Positions 6,657 through 14,039 are shown, counted from the first letter of the stretch. The stretch: 18,256 nt of DNA from SIG78 sp045533055 (GCA_045533055.1 JAZSHD010000214.1:1-18256); one strand, 5' to 3'. Made by a program: numbers and translations. Notes: generated by a model from the letters alone, not told the origin.

Positions 6657-7814
6657 TTATCGTCTTTTTACCTCTTCAACCGATAGCTCCTGCAAGCATT
6701 TAAACGGTGTTGTTTGGTATTTGCAGATGCTCCCGCAGTTGTAGCAGGGCTTTTTTTCATATACAAATTTTACGCTTTTGTATTCTTGACAAGGCACGAA
6801 AATTCCCCAGTGCCAGCCTCCGGTCATGCAGAGCGTTCTGGTTCCGTATTTGGCGGCTATGTGCATGGGGCCGGTGTCGTTGGTCAGCAGCAAGTCGGCG
6901 TGTTTTATATCGCTCATAAGCTGTTTTATTGAAGATAGTTTATCGCCGTTTGCGGCTCTTATTTGAGCTTTTTTCTGCACTTCTTCCGGCAGCAGATCGT
7001 AGACTTTTTTAACGATTTCCTGCTCTGCAGGGGAGCCGCTGATAAGTAGATCAAGTTGTTGCTCTGCAACAACTTGGCTTGCAAGCCAAGCGAAGTTTTC
7101 AGGTTCCCAACGGCGGCGTGGGTCGTCGGCTCCCGGAATTATCAGGCAGTATTTACCCAAATGTTCATCCCGTTCCGGCAGCGGTTCAAACATTTCCAAA
7201 TTGCCGATACAAACCGGTTTTTCGTTGCCAACAATAAAATTTGCGTAATTGTTTTCGTTGGCGACCAGGCTCAACTCCATGCGGTACGGCAGGGTGTGAC
7301 TGAAAAACCTTGTCCGCAGCGCCTCGTAAAAAGTTCCGCTCCTTTGCACATTGTAGAAGCTGTCCACAAAAACATATTTTTTGCGGGCTTTGATTGCCAG
7401 AAGCATGCAATCTTCCAAATTCGTTGCCCCTACCCCAAAGCACTGGATCGCTTTTTGTGCCGAGATTTTCCGCAGCTCCCGGAGAGTTTTCCACCGGCAG
7501 AGCAGATGTTTGTAACTGCTTGCACGCTTAAAGTCTACACCGATAAACTCATCAAAGATACCGCTGGATTTGGCAAGAAGCTCTATCCGGTGATCGCTTA
7601 CCAATACCAAAGGCAAGCCGCACTCATTTTTCAACCGCTGAAAAAAAGGCAGACTCAAAGTAAAATCCCCCAAGTGGGAATTCTGGATGACCACCACTTT
7701 TGGGCAAGGAGTTTCCGCTCCACAACTGAACAGAACCTTACAGAAAATCAGTTCTGCAGTTTCCACGGTGCGGCGGCACGCTTTTTTGATTTTACGCAAA
7801 CAATTTTTCAACAT
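6657..7814 (-). CDS. Family 9 glycosyltransferase (ADP-heptose:LPS heptosyltransferase-like)
   Basis: This is a 385-residue GT-B enzyme of the WaaC/WaaF type, which transfers heptose or a related sugar to the LPS inner core or another surface glycan at the inner membrane. The N-terminal domain holds the acceptor-side loop QNSHLGDFTLSLPFF (44-58). The C-terminal, donor-binding domain has IIPGADDPRRRWEPENFA (225-242), the family phosphate-contact NDTGPMHIAA (312-321), and GGWHWGIF. The C-terminus carries four Cys (357, 360, 364, 373), a possible metal or disulfide knuckle seen in some GT9 proteins. The ATG is preceded by AGGA at 6 nt. It is the first gene of the leftward glycan cluster. Its 3' end is the source or partner of a direct repeat beyond the AbiE module. 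Heptose specificity is inferred from family only. Confidence 0.9.
   Translation of the reverse strand: MLKNCLRKIKKACRRTVETAELIFCKVLFSCGAETPCPKVVVIQNSHLGDFTLSLPFFQRLKNECGLPLVLVSDHRIELLAKSSGIFDEFIGVDFKRASSYKHLLCRWKTLRELRKISAQKAIQCFGVGATNLEDCMLLAIKARKKYVFVDSFYNVQRSGTFYEALRTRFFSHTLPYRMELSLVANENNYANFIVGNEKPVCIGNLEMFEPLPERDEHLGKYCLIIPGADDPRRRWEPENFAWLASQVVAEQQLDLLISGSPAEQEIVKKVYDLLPEEVQKKAQIRAANGDKLSSIKQLMSDIKHADLLLTNDTGPMHIAAKYGTRTLCMTGGWHWGIFVPCQEYKSVKFVYEKKPCYNCGSICKYQTTPFKCLQELSVEEVKRR
6674..6759. repeat. Direct repeat copy B (inside GT9 3' end), right of AbiE module
   Basis: This 86-bp segment encodes the final residues of the intact GT9 protein (EKKPC to LSVE) and matches 5539-5621 at about 90% identity. 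Similarity ends just before the last five codons, so the stop region differs between copies (VKRR here, IDIQEIVIL in the other). Confidence 0.85.
7052..7090. repeat. Two overlapping perfect inverted repeats inside the GT9 gene
   Basis: Positions 7052-7062 and 7066-7076 form a perfect 11-bp stem with a 3-nt loop. Overlapping it, 7073-7090 is a perfect 18-bp palindrome (CTTGGCTTG and complement). Both lie in the codons for residues about 243-255 of the GT9 protein, whose sequence there fits the family without an insertion. Confidence 0.7.
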
Positions 7815-7839
7815 ACACTATCCTGCATTTTGTTGTTTT

Positions 7840-7867
7840 AATATAGCTGTTTATAACGCAAATGCAA
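7840..7867 (-). promoter_or_regulatory. Probable promoter of the GT9/glycan cluster
   Basis: On the minus strand a -35 TTGCAT (7862-7867), a 16-nt spacer and a -10 TATATT (7840-7845) precede the GT9 start by about 25 nt. A 6-bp inverted repeat GCAAAT/ATTTGC (7858-7863, 7873-7878) overlaps the -35 and might be an operator. The call rests on consensus match and position. Confidence 0.5.
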
Positions 7868-7928
7868 TTCATATTTGCCTTTACGCAATGTTGAAACTGA
7901 TTTTTGTTGTAAAAAAAGTGTTTTTAAC

Positions 7929-7956
7929 TTGAAAAATGTGGTTTTTGAGCTATCTT
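7929..7956 (+). promoter_or_regulatory. Probable promoter of the aldolase gene
   Basis: TTGAAA (7929-7934) and TATCTT (7951-7956) are separated by 16 nt, predicting a leader of about 60 nt. The nth promoter candidate has the same TATCTT box and spacer length, which mildly supports both. A palindrome TCGGAC-TT-GTCCGA (7974-7987) lies in the leader. Confidence 0.4.
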
Positions 7957-8025
7957 ATAAGGTGTATGGTATGTCGGACTTGTCCGATAATTTTTTAATC
8001 GTTTTATAACAGGAGTCGATTCATT

Positions 8026-9003
8026 ATGGTCAACTACAAGGATCTCGGTTTGGTCAACACCCGCGAGCTGTTTGCCAAAGCCGTCAAGGGTGGCTATGCC
8101 ATCCCCGCCTACAACTTCAACAACATGGAACAGCTCCAGGCCATTATTCAGGCTTGCGTCGAAACCGAATCCCCGCTGATTCTTCAGGTTTCCAAGGGTG
8201 CCCGTCAGTATGCCAACCAGACCTTGCTGCGTTACATGGCACAGGGCGCTGTTGAATACGCCAAAGAAATCAACAACGGCAAAGCTATTCCGATCGTGCT
8301 GCACCTCGACCATGGTCCGGACTTTGAAACCTGCAAAAGCTGCATCGACTACGGTTTCAGCTCGGTGATGATCGACGGTTCTCACCTCTCCTTTGAAGAA
8401 AACATTGCCGTGACCAAGAAGGTCGTGGAATATGCTCACGCTCACGATGTGACCGTGGAAGGCGAACTGGGTGTTCTCGCCGGTATCGAAGACGATGTCA
8501 AGGCCGAAAAGCACACCTACACCGAACCCGATGAAGTGGAAGCCTTCGTCAAGGCTACCGGCGTTGACTCTCTTGCCATCGCCATCGGTACTTCTCACGG
8601 TGCTTACAAATTCAAGCCCGGCGACGACCCAAAAATCCGTTTGGATATCCTTGCTGAAATCGAAAAGCGTATCCCCGGTTTCCCCATCGTGCTGCACGGT
8701 TCTTCCAGCGTTCCGCAGGATCTGGTTAAGATCATCAACGAAAACGGCGGCAAACTCAAGGATGCCATCGGTATCGGCGAAGATCAGCTCCGCGAAGCTG
8801 CCAAGAGTGCTGTCTGCAAAATCAACATCGACTCCGACGGCCGTCTGGCTATGACCGCTGCCATCCGCAAGGTCTTCAACGACAAGCCCGAAGAATTCGA
8901 CCCCCGCAAGTATCTCGGCCCCGCCCGTGATTCCTTGAAGGCTCTCTACATCCGCAAGAACAAGGAAGTTCTCGGCTCCGCCGGTCACGCCTTTGATGCG
9001 TAA
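8026..9003 (+). CDS. fba: Class II fructose-bisphosphate aldolase
   Basis: This 325-residue Zn2+-dependent aldolase cleaves fructose-1,6-bisphosphate to dihydroxyacetone phosphate and glyceraldehyde-3-phosphate in glycolysis, and reverses this in gluconeogenesis, in the cytosol. Active-site residues are all visible: HLDHG with catalytic D95 and Zn ligand H96, GELG with E147, GTSHGAYK with H191 (Zn ligand), VLHGSSS with H224 (Zn ligand), and NIDSD (267-271) for phosphate and Schiff-base-independent substrate binding. Length and motifs fit the class II family including its insertion-bearing type; tagatose or sedoheptulose specificity cannot be excluded. Codons strongly favour C-ending forms compared with the neighbouring glycan genes, as in a highly expressed gene. 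AGGAG lies 10 nt before the ATG. It is monocistronic, with its own promoter and a strong terminator. Confidence 0.95.
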   Translation: MVNYKDLGLVNTRELFAKAVKGGYAIPAYNFNNMEQLQAIIQACVETESPLILQVSKGARQYANQTLLRYMAQGAVEYAKEINNGKAIPIVLHLDHGPDFETCKSCIDYGFSSVMIDGSHLSFEENIAVTKKVVEYAHAHDVTVEGELGVLAGIEDDVKAEKHTYTEPDEVEAFVKATGVDSLAIAIGTSHGAYKFKPGDDPKIRLDILAEIEKRIPGFPIVLHGSSSVPQDLVKIINENGGKLKDAIGIGEDQLREAAKSAVCKINIDSDGRLAMTAAIRKVFNDKPEEFDPRKYLGPARDSLKALYIRKNKEVLGSAGHAFDA

Positions 9004-9023
9004 TAGAGTTTGGCTCTGAATCA

Positions 9024-9058
9024 AAAAGCTCTGCAAGAAATTGCAGAGCTTTTTTTTG
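9024..9058 (+). terminator. Rho-independent terminator of fba
   Basis: A 13-bp perfect stem (9024-9036 with 9041-9053; core GCTCTGC/GCAGAGC) with a GAAA tetraloop is followed by a run of T. It begins 21 nt after the aldolase stop and isolates fba from nth. Confidence 0.95.
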
Positions 9059-9079
9059 CTTTGCATTGCTGGTAAAAAT

Positions 9080-9135
9080 TTGCTTTTTTTCTCTCCGGAG
9101 TTATCTTATTAGCGTACTTATTCATACTCCGGAGA
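9080..9135 (+). promoter_or_regulatory. nth promoter region with 10-bp dyad over the ribosome-binding site
   Basis: A perfect 10-bp inverted repeat, TCTCCGGAGT (9092-9101) and ACTCCGGAGA (9126-9135), has a 24-nt gap; each arm contains the 8-bp palindrome CTCCGGAG. The right arm includes the nth ribosome-binding GGAG, 7 nt before the ATG. A candidate promoter is TTGCTT (9080-9085), a 16-nt spacer, and TATCTT (9102-9107), which would put the left arm in the spacer. The dyad is then better explained as a two-site DNA operator. If transcription starts further upstream, it could instead form an RNA hairpin that hides the ribosome-binding site. Confidence 0.55.
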
Positions 9136-9141
9136 TATAAT

Positions 9142-9783
9142 ATGCTTAACGATAAAAAGGCCCGCTTTCTGCGGAAAATCCACGACCGTTTGTTTGAACA
9201 CTACGGCGAATTGGGGTGTCCGCTTTTGCACGATAATGCTTTTCAGCTGCTGATAGCTGTGCTGCTTTCCGCCCAGTGCAAAGATGACCGGGTCAACATG
9301 GTTACGCCCGAACTTTTTGCCCTTTACCCCACACCTCAAGCCATGAGTCAGGCTCCGGTGGAAAAGGTCGGTTTCATCATACAATCGCTGGGTTTATGGC
9401 GGAACAAGGCAGAAAATATCGTCAAGCTCTCTATTAAGCTGGTCAACGATTTCAATGGCGAAGTGCCGCAGAATATGGCTGATTTGACCAGCTTGCCTGG
9501 TGTGGGCAGAAAAAGTGCCAATGTGGTTCTGGGCAACGCATTCAGCATCCCCGGTTTTCCGGTGGATACTCATGTCCAGCGTTTGACCCGGCTTTTGAAT
9601 GTGGCAAAGGCAACGGATTCGCCGGAAAAAATCGAAGATACCGTCTGCAAACGCCTCCCGCCGGAGCTTTGGAGCAACTTTTCCCATCTTTTGATAACTC
9701 ACGGCAGACGGATTTGCATCGCCCGCCGCCCTCAATGTAACGAATGTATAATCAATGATATATGCCCGGGAGCAAAAAAATGA
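9142..9783 (+). CDS. nth: Endonuclease III (DNA glycosylase/AP lyase)
   Basis: This 213-residue bifunctional base-excision-repair enzyme removes oxidised pyrimidines and nicks the abasic site by beta-elimination. The helix-hairpin-helix is LPGVGRKSANVVLG (118-131), with the Schiff-base Lys at K124. The catalytic Asp is D142 in VDTHVQR. The [4Fe-4S] loop is intact, with Cys192, 199, 202 and 208 in the classic C-x6-C-x2-C-x5-C spacing. Length equals the E. coli enzyme. The ATG has GGAG 7 nt upstream, inside an unusual inverted repeat. The stop overlaps the start of the next gene (ATGA), so repair enzyme and glycosidase are co-translated, a pairing with no obvious functional logic. Confidence 0.95.
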   Translation: MLNDKKARFLRKIHDRLFEHYGELGCPLLHDNAFQLLIAVLLSAQCKDDRVNMVTPELFALYPTPQAMSQAPVEKVGFIIQSLGLWRNKAENIVKLSIKLVNDFNGEVPQNMADLTSLPGVGRKSANVVLGNAFSIPGFPVDTHVQRLTRLLNVAKATDSPEKIEDTVCKRLPPELWSNFSHLLITHGRRICIARRPQCNECIINDICPGAKK

Positions 9784-12700
9784 TTTTTCAGAGCGATCAG
9801 CAAAGTTATTACGGTCCGGTGCCCTGGTGGGTGCTTACCGGCACTCTTTCCCGCAGCGAAATCATCCGGCAGCTGGATGAATTTTCGCTTCGCAACATCA
9901 AAGAAGTTTTTCTGTATGCCAACTATGGATTGGAAAAGCCGGATTTTCTTTCGGAAGAGTGGTTTGAATGCGTGGATTTTATGATCAAAGAATTTGCCAA
10001 ACGCAAGATGGCGTTCTGGATCTATGACGAACTTTCGTGGCCCAGCGGTTCGGCCGGCGGTATGCTCCCACGGGATTATCCCGAATACCGGATGCGGAGT
10101 TTGACGAACAACGAAAAAATCCTTGCTCCCGGCGAAAAAATCCAACTGCCTGCCGGTGATATGGTTCGCTGGTGCGGCGTATTTTACGATAAAAATCCTG
10201 AACCGCAGGAACTTGCTCCCGACAAAATTTTTGTCAACAAAACTCTCCAGCCCGCAACGGTGGTGATTCTGGAAGTAAAACTTATTGAAAGCGTATTTTT
10301 CCACAACATCGGTACCGAAAGCACCTGGAACCAGATTGGCACACTCGATACGCTCAACCCGGCGGCGGTCAAGTGCTGGATGAATTATATACACGAAGAG
10401 TACCGTAAACGATTCAAGCAATATTTCGGCTCAATAATCAAAGGTTTTTTCTTTGACGAACCTACTATGAGTGCTTTGGACAAAACCAACACAGTTCCGT
10501 GGACTTGGGATCTGGAAGAAGCTTTTCAGCAAAAATACGGTTATGCTTGCCGATCGCATTACTGGAAACTGTTCCGCCAGCCGGACAATGCGGGGCAGTT
10601 CCGCTACGATTTCTGGCTGCTTGCGGGCAACCGTTTTGCCGAAGCCTTTGCCAAGCAGCTGGGCGACTGGTGCAGCGAAAATAATTTGCTGCTTACCGGG
10701 CACGGCTGGCCGGAAGAACCATCCTGTCAGCGTTTGATGATAAATTCTACCGGCGACTTGCACTTTCAGCAGCAGTATCTGCAAGTGCCTGGTACCGATT
10801 ATTTGCAGCTGGCGAACTGTTATACGGAAAATATCACTATGGGTGCCGGAGCTGCCGGTTGGGCCCGCAACTACATATTTTCCACCAAGCACCCCTGTTC
10901 TACGGCACGCTACAACGGCACAAAACGGGCTTTGGTGGAGTGTTCCATGATCTGCGGTTTCAACTCGCCATTAAGCCAACAGCGGTGGTGTTTTGACTAC
11001 TACTTTTCCATGGGGCTTAATTTGATAAATTCAGGTGTGGCGTTCTCCTTGCGGGATTTCCGGAAATATGCCTGTTGTGCGGAATCTGCCATGCCTTACT
11101 GGAAATATTACCGCCATTTATCAGACTATATTGAACGCTCCAGCTACTTCAACTGCCGGGGCTGGCAAGCAGCCAATATTGCCGTACTTAATGCTGTTTC
11201 AGGCAAATTTGCCGCCAGTGATATAGCGTTTGATACCTCCATGCGTAACGAAAAAACCCCCTTCGCCCCCGGCGGCGACAGTGCCCCGGCAACTTTGGCA
11301 ACTTTGGAAGCATTGGTCAGAAGTCACCGGGAGTTTGAACTGCTTTTTGAGGAAGTTTTGATCAAGGGCAAAGTTGCCGATGGCGTTATAAATTTGCCCA
11401 ACAGTCAATTCAAAGTTATCATTATACCCCAATCAATAACCATTGAAAGCTCGGTGGCGGAAAAACTTGCCGAATTTGTAAGCTCCGGCGGCAAGGTCAT
11501 TGCCATTGGCGACCGCCCACAAAAGCTGGTTCACAGTGCGGGCAATAATAAGGATGTGGATTTAAGTAAAATCATAACTCACCAGATGGATTATACTTGC
11601 AAAGATTTTCCGCAGCAGCTGCAAACTTTGCTGAATTTGCTTACGCCGGAACTTTACACCGTAAGCGGCAGTGGTTCGGAAGATGTTATAACGCTTTTGC
11701 GGCAGGATAACGATTGGTTCGGCTTGTGGGTCTACAATGCAACCTCTGGCGATAAAGCTCTTACGCTGAAAAGTCAGCTTGGCTTCAATGCGGTGCTTGA
11801 CCCCGGTTACGGCGAATATCACCAGCTGCCAGCCGATGGGAAATTTATTTTGCAGGAAGGTCAATCGCTGCTTTTCATTGCCGATAAAACTTTGCCGATC
11901 AATGAGTTGCCTGCATTCACCCAAGCAGTCTGGCAGCCGCTGAAAAAATCTTACACCTTGCCTTTAGAATGGTCTTACAGCGAAAAACCGCTCAACACCA
12001 TGCGGCCGAGTTTGGAAATCATGCACGACGGAGAGTTTATTACCATACCTTCCGACGGCTACTGCCCCTTTATGCTGGATCCGGACAAGATGCCCACGAT
12101 CACTTTGCGGGGAAAATTTGTCATTGCCGGAAATTTTGTGCCGGACGATCTGCGTTTGCGGTTTGACAGCGAAGATTTCTCCGAACTCATTGTAAACGGT
12201 AAAGTTGTCACTCAAACGGCGGTGCCGGAAAAAGTTTTTGACGAAAGCAATCGAGCTGTTTACATTGCAGAGTTTTGTCATAGTGGAGAGAATATTTTCA
12301 CCGTAAATATCCCTGTATCTAAATGGTACGGCGGGCGTTACGGCATTTGCCGCCACTTTACCGGCTTAATGCACCTCTTGGAGATCGTGCCGCTGGCGGG
12401 TTCTTTTGCCTTGAATGAAAATGGCGAATTGACCGCTTTGCCGGAAACTTTCCATGCGGGTGATCTGGGCTTGCAGGGGTTGAGTCAGTTTGGCGGCACA
12501 CTTAAACTGCATACAAAATTTGATCTGCCAACAGAAGAACTTGCCAAAAACATCCTGGGCTGTACGGCAAATCATGAAACTCTTGAGCTTAAACTCAATG
12601 GCGTAACTCTGCCGCTCAAGCTCTGGCAGTACGGCAACTTTGCCCTGCCGGAAAAGCTGTTGAAAAGTTCCGGCAATACGCTTGAAATGGTAATAACTCA

Positions 12701-12785
12701 CCCCCTCGGCAATTTGTACCCACGGCGGTGGAACGGGGCTGAATTTGATTATATACCATTTATGCTGCCGGAATTTTATCTCTGA
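9780..12785 (+). CDS. Large glycoside hydrolase, GH106 (alpha-L-rhamnosidase)-like
   Basis: This 1001-residue protein has no signal peptide, so it probably acts on oligosaccharides in the cytoplasm. The N-terminal TIM-barrel-like region begins YYGPVPWWVLTG and continues with FLSEEWFECVDFMIKEFAKRKMAFWIYDELSWPSGSAGG (residues 57-94 region) and KGFFFDEP (221-228). The YDE..WPSG.AGG and FF.DEP patterns are those of GH106-like enzymes common in Bacteroidota, Verrucomicrobiota and Lentisphaerota. E227 and D226 are candidate catalytic acids. The middle part reads GGKVIAIGDRP, like a glutamine-amidotransferase-type accessory domain. The last 300 residues are beta-rich, with two jelly-roll-like segments (LIVNGKVV, LELKLNGVTLPLKLW, then GNTLEMVITHPLGN). 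I chose the ATG at 9780 because GGGAG lies 7 nt upstream and it overlaps the nth stop; an in-frame ATG at 9762 lacks a site. Substrate assignment is tentative. Confidence 0.8.
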   Translation: MIFQSDQQSYYGPVPWWVLTGTLSRSEIIRQLDEFSLRNIKEVFLYANYGLEKPDFLSEEWFECVDFMIKEFAKRKMAFWIYDELSWPSGSAGGMLPRDYPEYRMRSLTNNEKILAPGEKIQLPAGDMVRWCGVFYDKNPEPQELAPDKIFVNKTLQPATVVILEVKLIESVFFHNIGTESTWNQIGTLDTLNPAAVKCWMNYIHEEYRKRFKQYFGSIIKGFFFDEPTMSALDKTNTVPWTWDLEEAFQQKYGYACRSHYWKLFRQPDNAGQFRYDFWLLAGNRFAEAFAKQLGDWCSENNLLLTGHGWPEEPSCQRLMINSTGDLHFQQQYLQVPGTDYLQLANCYTENITMGAGAAGWARNYIFSTKHPCSTARYNGTKRALVECSMICGFNSPLSQQRWCFDYYFSMGLNLINSGVAFSLRDFRKYACCAESAMPYWKYYRHLSDYIERSSYFNCRGWQAANIAVLNAVSGKFAASDIAFDTSMRNEKTPFAPGGDSAPATLATLEALVRSHREFELLFEEVLIKGKVADGVINLPNSQFKVIIIPQSITIESSVAEKLAEFVSSGGKVIAIGDRPQKLVHSAGNNKDVDLSKIITHQMDYTCKDFPQQLQTLLNLLTPELYTVSGSGSEDVITLLRQDNDWFGLWVYNATSGDKALTLKSQLGFNAVLDPGYGEYHQLPADGKFILQEGQSLLFIADKTLPINELPAFTQAVWQPLKKSYTLPLEWSYSEKPLNTMRPSLEIMHDGEFITIPSDGYCPFMLDPDKMPTITLRGKFVIAGNFVPDDLRLRFDSEDFSELIVNGKVVTQTAVPEKVFDESNRAVYIAEFCHSGENIFTVNIPVSKWYGGRYGICRHFTGLMHLLEIVPLAGSFALNENGELTALPETFHAGDLGLQGLSQFGGTLKLHTKFDLPTEELAKNILGCTANHETLELKLNGVTLPLKLWQYGNFALPEKLLKSSGNTLEMVITHPLGNLYPRRWNGAEFDYIPFMLPEFYL

Positions 12786-12797
12786 AAGGCTTTTGCT

Positions 12798-13487
12798 ATG
12801 TTGGATAAAACTCTTGAATACTTTGACTTTATTATGAAAATGCCCGCCACCCGGCTGGCACAACTGCCGGAACCGGTTTTGCCAGCGGGTTACTCTTTTG
12901 CATTGTACACTCCCGGCGATGAGTTGGCATGGGCGGAACTGGAAGCCAGTGTCAATGAATTTGCCACTCCGGAAAAAGCTCTGGAATACTTCAAGCGGGA
13001 GTATGTTGACCAATTTAAGGATGAACTTTGCAAAAAATGTATGTTTGTAAAAAATCCGCAAGGCAGGCTGGTTTCTACTGCCACGGCGTGGTTTATGGAC
13101 AGTTCTCTGGGGTATCGCCGCAACTGGCTGCAATGGATCTCCAGCTCGCCGGAGGAACAGGGCAAGGGCTTGGGCAAAGCAGTGATCATCAAGGCGTTGA
13201 AGCTCTATAAAGAATTAAATCTTACTGATGATGTTTTTCTGCACACTCAAACCTGGAGCCACACTGCCATATATTTATATAACAAACTTGGGTTTGAAGC
13301 CTTCAACATCGACCATGTAAAAGTGGCGTGGAATAATGAACAGGGCTACCGCACCATGCACAATAACATAGCAAAGGCGTTGGAAGAATTGAAAAAGGTC
13401 TACACAGCGGAACTGGTAGCTGCGCTCCGCAACAACACCTTACAGCCCAACAGTCAGGAAAAGTGCGACTTTCCACCGGCAAACTGA
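12798..13487 (+). CDS. GNAT-family N-acetyltransferase
   Basis: This 229-residue protein has one GNAT acyl-CoA-dependent acetyltransferase domain in its middle. Motif A is WISSSPEEQGKGLGKAVI, with the pyrophosphate-binding QGKGLG at 121-126. Motif B is the YNKLGFEAF helix-strand at 161-169. The N-terminal 100 residues form the variable acceptor side, and a helical tail follows residue 180. The substrate (amine, sugar or protein) cannot be read from sequence. It starts 12 nt after the glycosidase stop with AAGG before the ATG, so it is likely the third gene of the nth transcript; acting on amino sugars released by the glycosidase is possible but speculative. Its stop lies one base from the stop of convergent rlmH, leaving no room for a terminator. 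Confidence 0.88.
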   Translation: MLDKTLEYFDFIMKMPATRLAQLPEPVLPAGYSFALYTPGDELAWAELEASVNEFATPEKALEYFKREYVDQFKDELCKKCMFVKNPQGRLVSTATAWFMDSSLGYRRNWLQWISSSPEEQGKGLGKAVIIKALKLYKELNLTDDVFLHTQTWSHTAIYLYNKLGFEAFNIDHVKVAWNNEQGYRTMHNNIAKALEELKKVYTAELVAALRNNTLQPNSQEKCDFPPAN

Positions 13488-13488
13488 A

Positions 13489-13929
13489 TCAATGGTGGTA
13501 CTTTTTTCCGGCGATTATGGTACATGCCCGGTAGAGCTGTTCCACCAGAAAAAACCTTGCCATTTCGTGCGTTACGGTAAATTTGCTCAACGCTAAAAGG
13601 TAGTCTGCCCTTTTGCGGACTTCGTCGGTAAAGCCGAAAGCTCCGCCAATGACCAGCACTATCTTCCGGTCGCAGGCTTTGAGTTTTTCGGCAAATTCAA
13701 CCGAGGTGATGTTTTCGCCCCGCTCATCTAAAATCACCACCCAGCCCCGCTCGTTTTCCAGAGCTTTAAGGATGGCGGCGGATTCTTTTTCCACAGTATC
13801 GTCCCGCAATTCCACGGTTTCGACTTTGCCGAAAGCGTTGAGCCGCTGTAAAAATTCATTGATCTTGGCTTGATAATGAGCATCTTTGATCCGCCCGACC
13901 ACGATCAACTTGAAAAGCATATTCTTCAC
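13489..13929 (-). CDS. rlmH: 23S rRNA (pseudouridine1915-N3)-methyltransferase RlmH
   Basis: This 146-residue SPOUT-class methyltransferase uses SAM to methylate pseudouridine 1915 in helix 69 of 23S rRNA on assembled 70S ribosomes. Family hallmarks are present: LDERG (68-72), the trefoil-knot SAM site VIGGAFGF (93-100), the TVTHEMARFFLVEQLYRACTIIAG block (118-141) and the invariant C-terminal YHH. Length is close to the usual 155. I chose the GTG at 13929 because AAGGAG lies 9 nt upstream; the internal ATG at 13920 would be too far (18 nt) from it. The gene is alone on its strand, behind the hppA terminator and tail-to-tail with the GNAT gene. Confidence 0.95.
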   Translation of the reverse strand: MKNMLFKLIVVGRIKDAHYQAKINEFLQRLNAFGKVETVELRDDTVEKESAAILKALENERGWVVILDERGENITSVEFAEKLKACDRKIVLVIGGAFGFTDEVRKRADYLLALSKFTVTHEMARFFLVEQLYRACTIIAGKKYHH

Positions 13930-13977
13930 TGCAATATTCTCCTTTGTGCATTTACAATAACACGCTTTTTTTATATT

Positions 13978-14015
13978 GCAAAAAAGGCTGCTGCAAAAAA
14001 TTTGCAGCAGCCTTT
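13978..14015 (-). terminator. Rho-independent terminator of hppA
   Basis: A perfect 15-bp stem (13983-13997 with 14001-14015; core GGCTGCTGC/GCAGCAGCC) with a 3-nt loop is followed on the minus strand by a T run. It starts 25 nt after the hppA stop and separates it from rlmH. Confidence 0.93.
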
Positions 14016-14039
14016 ACAATGCTTTCTGAAAGCTTCAGC

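Noticed and set aside
5507..6759. Insertion sequence or transposon carrying the AbiE pair
   Set aside because: No transposase or terminal inverted repeats are present; the flanking repeats are too long and too diverged for a target-site duplication.
7052..7090. Small mobile repeat (MITE-like) inserted into the GT9 gene
   Set aside because: The protein there aligns with the normal GT9 pattern (WEPENFAWLAS... LLISGSPAE) without extra residues, and no target duplication is seen.
7924..9066. 380-codon open frame on the minus strand across fba
   Set aside because: It is a mirror of the aldolase's strongly biased codons; the plus-strand protein has all catalytic residues and this frame has no recognisable domain.
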